Positions 1 through 10,066 of a stretch of 64,000 nt of DNA are shown piece by piece. The stretch's first letter is position 1; every line of letters begins with the position of its first letter. The notes below the pieces were generated by a model that was not told the origin of the DNA, ran no database searches, and saw nothing but the letters and a program-made list of their open reading frames with translations. Source of the stretch: Phialocephala subalpina (Eukaryota; Ascomycota; Leotiomycetes; Helotiales; Mollisiaceae); NCBI GenBank assembly GCA_900073065.1, contig FJOG01000056.1:208803-272802 (forward strand), written 5' to 3'. The position numbers were made by a program, and so were the translations under genes.

Positions 1-722
1 AGAAGATGAATGTCCTATTGTTAGAGAAGTGAATGAAATTGGCACCTGCCCTACTGTACCTCATCATCCATTTTTATATGGACTGCGCATCGGGCGAGTC
101 CACTCCGGTGGATGGGCGAGTGTGGCCGTCGCCAAAGAAATCAGAAGATTCACTCGGAGAAGCTCTGCAGAGTCATCGGGAGTCCAACTAGGAGAAGCCA
201 TGGTTCGAGATAGAATGCAGAGCAAGAACTTCCTTCTCTACATACGGATGTGAGGAAGAAAGGACGTGTCGTCGTGTCGAGGTTGCACTACATTACCAGG
301 CTAGAGTGAGTGCTCAGAGATACGTGCAGCAGCTCTTAGCGCGGATATCTCAGAGCAGGCTACTTCCTTCTCCTTCGCGACCTCAAGATTTTGCTTCTCG
401 AAGTATCTTCAACAATATTCAGCATTCAATACCAACACTTTGTCATTATCGAAACATTTTTCTCCATCTTGTTTGTCTTTTTCACCATCTTCCAGTCTTC
501 CAACACCAAGTCAGTCACGTGTTACCCAACTTTCTCCACCTTTGGCCAAGCATCAAATTCCCCCGCAAACTCGAGTCATGTCGCGTGCTTCTCCAGATTT
601 TCCTTCTCCAGCATCTAATGAACTCTATGTTACGACCCCACAAACATATCACAAACGCCCAGGACACCTTCGGATGAAAACGACGAATTTTCGTTGGTGG
701 TCGAGATAGCAGCATTGTTACA
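1..722. other. Upstream region of the first Zn2Cys6 gene; no gene recognised
   Basis: The short open frames here overlap each other on both strands and look like no known family. From about 420 to 620 the plus strand is rich in C and T, as expected for a fungal promoter or 5' leader ahead of the gene starting at 723. A CACGTG core lies at about 526-531. Confidence 0.5.
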
Positions 723-3258
723 ATGAACGCCACTCTGAACGAATGCCCACCACAACAACTGAGAGCGGTAAGTGGACAATGGGCATTTACCCGGACGAGA
801 CGCGTGTAAGAGCCGTTGCTAACTCGTTCTAGTGTCTAGAATGTCAGGTATGTGTCCCATCTCGTCCGATATACCTACTGGCTCATGAACTGTGGCTGAT
901 CCACCGCCCAGAAACGGAAAAGCAAAGTATGTGGCATCCTGGACTACCTTGTTGGGACATTCTCCGGATTCCGGCTGATCATCTCTCCTCCTTCAGTGCA
1001 CTGGCGAAAGTCCATGTGCATATTGTACCAGAGCACAGAAGAATTGTATATATACTGCACGTCCAGTCAGGACTCCTCTGACAAGAAAGTATGTCAATAG
1101 CTCCCACCCACCCTCACCCCGCATCCTCCACGAATCCGTGCTTACCAATCATCTGAAGGAATCTTGATGCTGCTGAACAAAAGGTTGAGAAGCTCACCTC
1201 CTTGTTGAGATCTCTAAATCCAGATGTCGACATCGAGAGTCTTCTCAAGAATGGGATACCCTCAGCCCGACCACCTGCAAACAACCCCAGCCCCAAGAGC
1301 CCGCAACAGGGTGACGAAGCAAGTCCCGGATCGTCACATGAGTATGAGTGGCATGAAGCACCATTGTCGAATGATGATGAGCAAGCCCATTCCTTGAGAG
1401 ATGGGATGGCGCTTCTTTCTACCGATCCTTCGGAGTCTGGCTATCTTGGTACGTCCAACCTCAAGAACATTGTGCTGCCTTTTATAGCTAACCATATGCA
1501 GGTAGCAGTGCTGGGTCAAGCATGCTTCAGACCATCTGCTCGTTGCTGTCTTTGAGAGGACCACTCGACGACCCATCGAGAAGCGAACTCTCTAAATTGA
1601 TTGCAACCAGACAACGCTCGGATTCCGGTGTACTAATGTTGGAGGGTGACTTGGCGTCATCAGCTATCACAGACGGACTCATTGATGCCTACTTTCTATT
1701 CTACAATACATCGTACCCAATTTTGCACAGCCAACTCTTCCGAGACACCTACGCGAACAGATCTCAAATAGCCAGCAACTCCGCCTGGCAGTTGGTCTTC
1801 TACACCGTTCTCGCTATCGGTCATTGGGTTCTTAGTGCTGGAGAGGACCATGCAGACTCGCCGTATTATCTGGCAGCTCGTTCCAGAATGTCTGCAGGCA
1901 TGCTTGAGAGTGGCACTCTCACTGGAGTGCAGGCTTTTCTGCTGATGGCAAGTCACTTGCTCTGGTCACCAATCCATTTTGACTAACACAAAGTGTAGGG
2001 AAACTATCTCCAGAAACGAGATAGACCGAATACTGGCTATAACATGATCGGTATTGCATTCCGAATGGCTCTCGGTCTTGGGTTGCATCGTGAGATCCCA
2101 TCTCATGATAGCGAGCAAAACACATTGAGCAAAGAGATCAGGAGACGAGTTTGGTGGGTTCTTTACATGGTCGACTCTGGGTTCAGTATCACCATGGGCA
2201 GACCTACTACTGCTTCCGACGCTTTCATCGATGTTCGGTTGCCGCAGAACATCGAGGACTCGGTAAGTCACCATATTCCACCACTCACGTCGCCCAGCTC
2301 ACGCCGCCAGCATCTTACGTCGGATGAACTAGCACAACCACTTTCTCCACCAGTAGACCACCCCACAACATACTCTGCAATGATTGCACAAGCTCAGCTG
2401 GCTGTCATCGCGAACAAGATCTACAACGAGTTCCTATCTGCCCACATCAGCAATGCTGTGATCAGCGAAGAACTCGCCCACAAATTTGAAGATGAACTCA
2501 GGCTATGGCGAACAACGCTCCCATTTTACTTCTATGATCCAAAATCCCCGACTTGGTTCCATGGACCAAGATCTGTCATTCTGTGGAAAGAGCAAAATTT
2601 GCGCATGATGTTATGGCGAGGTGGTCAAAGAAATAGTCGAGTACGTGCGCGAAGTGAGGCTGCTGTACAAAATTGCATTCTAGCTGCACTTGAGACAGTT
2701 CAGGCGATATGTGCGTTCTGCGATGCAAATGGCAGGCTGCATCAAGGATTGTCTTGGTACGCGACGTACTTCCTGTTCCAGGCTGTTCTTGTGCTCGACT
2801 TTGGCCTCCTTCAAGCACCCGAGGACGACCAAGCGAGCATCTGGAGAGCACAAATCGATCGATCAAGACAGTCGTTCACGCAACTTGGTGCGACTAATCC
2901 CGCTGCGCTACGCTGCATCGCAGTTCTTGATCGGATTCACCAGCATCATCAATCAGCTGGAGTACCTCAGACAGGCCATCCAGTCCCCGCAGCTGCAGAA
3001 ACTTTCCCAGCTTTCGGCGATGATTCGCTGAACGGGAACTCGTTGGACTATGCAGCACACCAATCATACTCCGCGGATCCAGCAATGCAATTCTTCTTGG
3101 ACGGACCACCGATGACCAATCTCTTCGACGGACTGTATGGCTTTCCAAGCACACAAGAACATCAAAACTTTGATTACATTCCTTCTGGGGACTTCTACAA
3201 CATGGACGACTTCGATATGTCGTGGCAGGATCCGCAGAATGGCTCTCAGCATCAATAA
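723..3258 (+). CDS. Zn2Cys6 transcription factor with fungal_trans (MHR) domain
   Basis: A nuclear sugar-responsive type of activator. The start ATG at 723 opens a 45-nt exon, followed by two 15-nt exons (833-847 and 912-926), exon 997-1088, exon 1159-1448, exon 1502-1947 and a long last exon from 1999. All phases fit, giving about 720 aa. The zinc cluster is rebuilt across four exons: CLECQ, then KRKSK, then CTGESPCAYCTRAQKNC, which matches C-x2-C-x6-C-x5-C-x2-C-x6-C exactly. A coiled-coil linker follows (AAEQKVEKLTSLLRSL). The middle-homology domain carries the typical segment YLQKRDRPNTGYN followed by a GLGLHRE motif. The intron before it (1948-1998) has a GC donor. An optional 48-nt in-frame intron may lie at 2263-2310. 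Next to it lie a polyol dehydrogenase and a sugar transporter, so it is a reasonable local regulator. The target is inferred, not shown. Confidence 0.9.
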
Positions 3259-3360
3259 ATTTCAGGCATAGCCCATGCCAGGTACGATTCATAAGCCAGG
3301 TGCGATAGTGAGATTGTCTGAACAATTATATTCGGGATGTCTATATACGTCTCGCTCTCG

Positions 3361-4589
3361 CTAATCGAATGTAATGGCGGCCTTGATGCAGGTCTTGTTT
3401 CGGATGGCGTCCAGCGCCTCGCCAAAGTTCTCGAGTTTGTACGTGTCCGTTACGATGCCACGGACATCAACCTTTCGAGTCTCTAAGTAGTGTACAGCAC
3501 GCGGCAAGCACCACATCTCCGAGAAGGACCTATATCATTAGCTCATGCTAGAACAGAAGAGGGACATCACTTACCCAATCATGGTGATCTCGTCACTAAA
3601 GACTCTGCTGGGTGCGACCTTGATCAAAGCCTCCTTCTCATAGACACCATAGTAGATGAGCTTGCCTCCTCTTGTGCAGTAGTCAATCGCCTTCTCCAGC
3701 AAGGCATGGGATCCAGATGCCTCAACGACGACATCAAATCCATATGGGTACTTCGCCTTCAGATCTGCCCATTGCTTGCTTGGGTCTTTTCTGCTCAGCT
3801 CAATGTACTCGTCCGCACAGTTCAACTTCTTGGCCAGCTCCATCTTTGGGCCTTCATTCGATGCCAAGACCATATGCGCGCCTCCATTCGCCTTCAACAG
3901 TTGTGCCAAGCAGAGGCCGGTCGGTCCAGATCCGATGAGCAAGATGTTGGACCCCACTTCTGGTCGAATTCTGTCCATACCGTGGACGGCGCAGGATGCA
4001 GCCTCGAAAAGAGATGCTTCTTCCCAGGACAAGTTTTCGAAATGGAACAGTTTCTCAGCAGGGTATGCGCAGTACTCGGCGAAGCCACCATCAACTGTTA
4101 TCACTCGGTCAGAAAATATCTTCACACCTCAGGCATTCATACTCACGATGAACACCGTGCGCCTGGAAGTTCTCGCAGTACAACAATTTTCCTTGTCGGC
4201 AGTAATGGCAATATCCACACAGCTCCGAATTGTCTGCGGTAACCTTGTCACCAAGTTTGAAACCCTTCACGTTCTCCCCAATCTTCACGACAATGCCGCT
4301 AGTCTCGTGTCCAGTGACAACTGGCATGGCGGAGTCGAAGTCGCCATTATGAATGTGCAAATCGGTACCACAGATTCCACAAGATTTTACTACGATACGG
4401 TTAGCTCCATGTTGCATCAGCATGTCTGAATTCCATACCTTTGACCAAGATCTCATGTGGTTTGATCTCCGGAACAGGCATGGTCACAAGAGAAAAGTCC
4501 TTGATCTTGTTGTATCGAATGGCCTTCATTTCAGTCGGAACGACGAACTTTGGCGTTGCGCCATTACTGTTTCCGTTTGTGGCGGGCAT
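3361..4589 (-). CDS. Zinc-dependent medium-chain polyol dehydrogenase (D-arabinitol/sorbitol dehydrogenase-like)
   Basis: Predicted cytosolic NAD(P)-dependent oxidation of a polyol or secondary alcohol. Four exons (4439-4589, 4147-4389, 3575-4094, 3361-3529) with introns of 45-52 nt join in phase to 360 aa, the usual family length. The catalytic zinc motif KSCGICGTDLHIHNGDF and the GHETSG motif are present. A structural-zinc-like cysteine cluster (CGYCHYCRQGKLLYC) is present. The Rossmann nucleotide-binding turn is LIGSGPTGLCLAQLL. The ATG at 4589 was chosen because it opens a short tail before the conserved MKAIRYNKI start; the frame upstream runs into the N gap. It is convergent with the Zn2Cys6 gene and divergent from the sugar transporter, suggesting a polyol catabolic unit. 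Substrate assignment is inference; a threonine-dehydrogenase-like member is an alternative. Confidence 0.88.
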
Positions 4590-5615
4590 TTTGCGTTGGT
4601 CGAATGATGCTTTCTGGCGGTTTCTGGAGATGTTGAGAGAATGTATGGTCTGTTTACAATNNNNNNNNNNNNNNNNNNNNNNNNNNNNNNNNNNNNNNNN
4701 NNNNNNNNNNNNNNNNNNNNNNNNNNNNNNNNNNNNNNNNNNNNNNNNNNNNNNNNNNNNNNNNNNNNNNNNNNNNNNNNNNNNNNNNNNNNNNNNNNNN
4801 NNNNNNNNNNNNNNNNNNNNNNNNNNNNNNNNNNNNNNNNNNNNNNNNNNNNNNNNNNNNNNNNNNNNNNNNNNNNNNNNNNNNNNNNNNNNNNNNNNNN
4901 NNNNNNNNNNNNNNNNNNNNNNNNNNNNNNNNNNNNNNNNNNNNATTGTTTTCCTCGACGCGCTCATATATATGCCACCGCGTCTTTGTCGGAGCACTGT
5001 TTTCCTACGATAAACTGGAGCCCCTCATCCGTTCGTGTCAACCGTTTCCCCGCCGTGGGGCATAGGAGCACAGTGTCCCGAACTCTCTCCCACTCTGACA
5101 GTTTGGGGGTCACGTGCAGTCCAAGTGGTTTGTTTCGTCGGAGCACTCCACGCCGACAGCATCAACAGCAAGTTTTCAGGATTCGTGCCCTTACCAGATG
5201 CGTCACGATTCCGAATCACTAGCATCGGAGCACAGTGGACCGATTTCAAAAGAATGGGAGGGATACCTGGAGTCGTCAGGCCATGCGTAGGTTTGTGCCG
5301 CATTCCAGGCGAGTGGGACTGGGTTCAGGCGGGACATTCGTTGGATGATGGGTTGGGCTAACCGACTGTGGGGAGAAGTCTGGGGTATGAACTCTCCCCT
5401 TCCTGTGCTGAGAAGCGACAAGCCTTTCCATGGCAAAAGACTATATAATCTTCATGATGTCCTGAGTGCGATGATCTTTTGGGTTTCTTCTTGCCAGAGA
5501 TAAGTTGATCTTCATTAACCTCGACGAATTTTGTGGCTACGAATCGGCTTTAATTGCCTCTCATCTCAATACAATCTTGCTTTATCTACTCGAATAGTCC
5601 TCTGCTCTTCTCAGT
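4590..5615. promoter_or_regulatory. Divergent promoter shared by dehydrogenase and sugar transporter, with repeated GGAGCAC motif
   Basis: About 1 kb separates the two divergent start codons; 284 bases of it (4661-4944) are N. The known part holds four same-strand copies of GGAGCAC at 4991, 5065, 5140 and 5227, three of them preceded by C to give CGGAGCAC. CGG is the half-site read by many Zn2Cys6 proteins. There is also a CACGTG at about 5111 and GTGGGG boxes near 5055 and 5365 that fit the CreA consensus SYGGRG. Overlapping short open frames here are not convincing genes. Confidence 0.55.
4661..4944. other. Assembly gap (284 N)
   Basis: Run of N inside the divergent promoter, directly upstream of the dehydrogenase. 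Regulatory sites or a further leader exon could be hidden in it. Confidence 0.99.
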
Positions 5616-7845
5616 ATGGTCGCCGCCGGAGGAGTTGCCATCGCTGGCGACTTGGACTTGTCCTATGGACCTGCTGGTATGCGACAGCATTCTCATTCAA
5701 CGACGAATATCTTTCTCTGACAGCACCACAGGTTACAAGGGACTCGTCAAAGAGCCTTTCATCTTCTTCATTTCATGCTTCGCTAGTATTGGCGGTGTGC
5801 TCTTTGGGTTCGATGCAGAGCCACTGTACATCCTCTTCGGCTCCAGCTGACGAGCCTCGCAGGTATGATCAAGGTGTCATCTCCGGTGTTCTGGTCATGA
5901 ATAACTTTGTAAGTCTGCCAACATATCACCCCACAGAAATTCGCTGATATCAAACAGGGCAAACACTTCCCCCTTCTCGCCAACGACGCCACGCTCCAAG
6001 GATGGATGGTCGCCGTCCTCACCCTCGGAGCAATGTTCGGAGCCTTCGTCAACGGCCCCATCGCAGACCGCATCTCTCGACGCTGGGATCTCCTCCTTGC
6101 GAACGGCATCTTCCTCATCGGTTCCGTCATCCAATGCGCAGCAGTCAACATCCCAATGATCTTCATCGGACGATTCATTGCTGGTCTTGCGATCGGACAA
6201 TTGTCTATGGTTGTTCCTCTGTACCTTGGAGAGTTGGCTCCGCCGAATATTAGAGGTAGTTTGGTTGCGTTGCAGCAGTTGGGGATTACGGTTGGGATTA
6301 TGATTGCTTTCTGGTAAGCAGCTTCTCATCGTGTTGGTTTTCATTGCTGACATCTTCAGGTTGGATTATGGAACGCAGCATATTGGTGGGACTGGTGATG
6401 GACAGAGTGAGGCAGCTTGGAGATTTCCTCTTGCGCTGCAGTGTCTCCCGTCTATGATACTCGCTGCTGGCACTTTCTTCTTGCCCTACAGCCCTCGATG
6501 GCTCATGTCTAAAGGTATGTTCTATTCTTCCATCTCGTCATCCAGGCTAACAGATCTTCTCCAGGTCGCGAAGAAGAAGTAATGTCCACCCTCTGCCGCC
6601 TCCGCCGCGTCCCCGCCACCGACCCCCGCGTAAAACTCGAATTCCTCGACATAAAAGCAGCCTGCATCTTCGACCGCGAATCCGTCATCGCCCGTTTCCC
6701 CGGTATAAACTCACGCTTCACCCTCGCCCTCAAACAATACCAAGAACTCTTCATCGTCCGCCATCTCAACCGTCGTCTCATCATCGCTTGCCTTCTCCAG
6801 ATAATCCAACAGTTCACAGGCATCAACGCGATTATTTATTATGCGCCGCAAATCTTTACGGCGATTGGGTTGACGGGCAATTCGGTGGATTTGCTGGCGA
6901 CGGGCGTGGTGGGGATTATTAATTTCTTCGCGACGATTCCGGCGATTATGTATCTGGATAGGTGGGGGAGGAGGAAGGTGTTGATTGTTGGGGCGATTAA
7001 TATGAGTATTGGGCATTTGATTGTTGGCACGTTGTTCGCGATCTACCAACACAGCTGGGAAACACACAGGAGCGCTGGATGGGCTGCAGCGGTCTTCGTT
7101 TGGTTCTTCATTGCGAACTTTGCTTTCAGTATTGGTAAGACCACGATTTCGAGCGTGAACAACCGGAAGTTTGGGACTGACTTTGGAATAGGTTGTGTGA
7201 ATTGGATCATGCCGTCTGAGATGTTCCCACCCGGGGTCAGATCAAAGGCTGTTGGTGTTGCGATCTCGACCAACTGGCTCACAAACGTACGTGCTTTCCC
7301 TTTCCTCTCTTGCTCTGATCACTTTCACTCTCACTCCTCTCGTCTCGTCTCTTCCTCGATGAGCTTCATCTAACATCAGCACCAGTTCATCGTCGCACTC
7401 ATCACCCCACGAATGCTGAAGTCCATCACTTTCGGAACATTCTACTTCTTCCTTGTATTCTGCCTTATCCTCATCGTCTGGGTATACTTCTGTGTTCCTG
7501 AAACCAAAGGTATGTTCCGTCCCTCCTGCCTCCTCCCTCTTCCTAGCGGGAAGCCGCATTGTCAAAGCATGCCTTTGGCGCTCTCTTCCCGCCTGTATCC
7601 AGCGCTCGCGTCCTTGTGTGCTTCGAGCTTTGCGAACGAAGTTCCTAACTCTTTGAATAGGATTGAGAATCGAGGAGATGGACCAGATTTTCGGAGGAAA
7701 CCAGGGCGTTGAGGATATGGCCAGAATCGCGGACATCAGACGCAGGCTTGGCATTACGAGGGACGACGGTGATAAGGGCAGTCAGGAAGATTTCAAGGGA
7801 GACGTTAAGGTGATGGGGATGGAGGTCAGTCACCATGAGGCTTAA
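5616..7845 (+). CDS. MFS sugar transporter (SP family)
   Basis: Proton-coupled uptake of a hexose, pentose or polyol across the plasma membrane is expected. Nine exons (5616-5676, 5732-5807, 5863-5908, 5958-6313, 6360-6514, 6565-7134, 7192-7286, 7386-7509, 7661-7845) give exactly 556 codons, so 555 aa, normal for the family. Signatures seen: LFGYDQGVISGV in TM1 (formed across the intron 5808-5862), DRISRRWDLLL in loop 2-3, GRFIAGLAIGQLSMVVPLY, PESPRWL replaced by PYSPRWLMSKGREEE, QQFTGINAIIYYAP in TM7, DRWGRRKVL, and the C-terminal PETKG motif. About 12 membrane segments. It shares its promoter with the polyol dehydrogenase, which points to a sugar alcohol or related substrate, but the substrate cannot be read from sequence. 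Confidence 0.93.
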
Positions 7846-8691
7846 GTCCGATGCGAATGCAAAGTAAGATGGGGGCTAAAACTGCGGGTACGAGGTGAGG
7901 AAGTGTTGGATGATCATGAATCATCTTTCCGCAGACATAATGGCCGAGTAAGTCAGTGAATGATATCGATTGTTTCGAGGCCTCTCTTCCCTTCGTGCTC
8001 TAGTTACGGGAAAGTTTCCCCAAGTTCATTGTTGTTTTCGGGGTCGTCCTTTCCTTCGCGGCTCAATCCAAAGTGGCGGAAGCGAGCTGGCTAAAACTTG
8101 GTGATTTGTCAAGCCTCAATCTATCCTCTACACAAACACATCTCCATCTGATATCGCGATCATTATTTATTGGCTCGGGGTTTGATGTTCATCTAATGTT
8201 TGTTTGCGTCGGCTCGGTACTTGGTGGTGCCGGTGCGGCTTCCCCGCAGCCAAGCCCTTCTGCATGATCTTCCATCAATTCATGTTCTTCAGTATGTTCA
8301 ACGCAGTTTATTCGAAATTTTCGCCCACGTTCATCAATATCACCGCCGGCTACGAATCGCACCTTGATCTGAACAAGGGATCGGACTCAAGCGCCGTCCC
8401 TTCCGTCTTCAGATTGGACCCTCTTCCCAAGTAACGTCGCTCAAACCTCAGCCCTTATATTGCTTTCAGATAGCCTGCAAAGGCCATAAAACAGCCTGAT
8501 GAGATCTGATAAACTTCCCTTTCTCTGCGCAGTCTTTTTGTTTCCAATTAGAGTCTCCTCCGTCTCCCCTGTGCGCATTGGGTCACGCACATAAATATCT
8601 GCACCGTCTACATATCCTCCTCAACTCTTCTCTTCCTTCGCACCTTCCACCAGTTTCCCAGATTTTTATCCTCTTTCTCCCTCCCATCACG
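7846..8691. other. Intergenic region ahead of the LPMO-like gene
   Basis: No convincing gene. Overlapping open frames at 8073-8434 lack family similarity and splice support. The last 150 bases before 8692 are C/T-rich like a fungal core promoter and leader. Confidence 0.5.
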
Positions 8692-9677
8692 ATGCACTTC
8701 TCCACACTGGCCCTTTCGCTCCTCGTAGCAGCGACCGAGATCGCAGGCCATGGCCTCATCACCAAACCTGTTCCGAGGGCACCAGGAGCGATTAGTCTCG
8801 CGAACTGCGGACCGACGGTCACGAACAATATCAAGGGAGATGAGACGAGTCATGTTGAGGGGTTGCCGGAGGCGGCGATTAATGATAAGGCTTTCAAAGC
8901 GGCGGAGTGTAATTTGTGGTTGTGTCGAGGTTTGTGCTCTTTGGATCTTTCCTGCTTTTGGGTAGGGGAAGGGGTGGTGGAGAGGGGGAGGGAATAAGAA
9001 GTTGACTGGGTTGGGTTGAGACGAAAAAGGTTCGATGAAGGGACTTGTGAACGAACCCAATATGGAGGAAGACTTTCAAAACCGGCAGCGGGTGGTGGTA
9101 GCAGATGGGAAATGACTGTGCACGAAGCTAACGGTCAACCCCACAGGACTCGCCCTAGAAGACTCCGCCAAATCCTCTGTAGTCGCTTACACACCCGGCC
9201 AGAAAGTTAGCATGAGTGTCAAGATCACTATCAAGCACCACGTATGTCTCCCCGTCCCCAACCTCCCAATCCTTAGAATTCCAAGCTAACAGTGAGAAGG
9301 GAACGGCGAATGTTTCAGTTGTGAACACGAAGACGAACAAGATCATCGGAGAACCATTGTTGTATTGGGATAAATATGCGGACGAGAGATTGACGACGAT
9401 GCCGGCGAATAATACGCAGTTTGATTTCACTATTCCGACGACGTTGGGGAGTCAGTGTGCGACGGCTGGGGATTGTGTGAGTTGTTCTTTTTCTTTGGAT
9501 GATATGGAGGGATGAAGTGGAAGTTGTGGGTTCATGTGAGAGAGTGAAGCTGACGGGATACAGGTCATTCAATGGTGGTGGTATGGCACGGCGGCCAAGC
9601 AGACTTACGAATCATGTATTGATTTCACGGTCGGTGGAATGACTATGCCGATGAAGGAGAAGAGATTTGAGGCATAG
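8692..9677 (+). CDS. Secreted LPMO-like protein (AA16-like / Chitin_bind_3 fold)
   Basis: Probably a small secreted copper-dependent polysaccharide monooxygenase. Four exons (8692-8929, 9147-9241, 9300-9476, 9564-9677) join in phase to 207 aa. A signal peptide of about 19 residues (MHFSTLALSLLVAATEIAG) is followed directly by HGLITKPVPRAPG, so the mature protein would begin with the histidine required for a copper histidine brace. A second candidate ligand pair is in VKITIKHHGTANVSV. Conserved cysteines occur in LANCGPTV, ECNLWLCRG, QCATAGDC and YESCIDF, and the QWWWYGTA segment is typical of this group. The first intron (217 nt) is long for this window. The fold call is fairly secure; the exact AA family and substrate (cellulose, chitin or other) are uncertain. 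Confidence 0.78.
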
Positions 9678-10066
9678 ATGGCTTGCCTCCTCGAGACTTT
9701 AGCGCGATTGTGCGGGGAGGGGAGAGATGAGATGGCGAAGTTGATGCACACTCACCACATTTGGAGAACTTGAGTGACAATGACACCATAGAATGAACAG
9801 AACCATTCTCTCTTCTATTCTTGTCCCAACGTTAGCCTCGATTGCTCATTTGAAGACAGGGGTTGTGTCGGCACGTGACTCTCTAACATGTGATCCGCTG
9901 CGCCGCGGAAGATGTGTCCTTTCTTTTCTAGGCAGCATATCGTATCTTCATCTTTCCTTTCATTTCTATGAAAATGTATTTCTTTGACGCCAAAAATCAA
10001 AGTAATAAATGAACCTCGAAATTCTTGTGAACACGGCTATCCGTTCACGAAATTTACACCCATGTG
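9678..10066. other. Intergenic region, no feature seen
   Basis: No gene-like open frame with family similarity; it separates the LPMO-like gene from the Hsp70-like gene on the same strand. Confidence 0.5.

Noticed and set aside
306..733. Overlapping open frames on both strands before the first regulator
   Set aside because: They shadow each other, have Ser/Pro/His-rich composition typical of translated C/T-rich leader DNA, and show no domain.
5035..5361. 108-aa open frame in the divergent promoter
   Set aside because: No family similarity, overlaps a minus-strand frame, and lies across the regularly spaced motif array; better explained as promoter.
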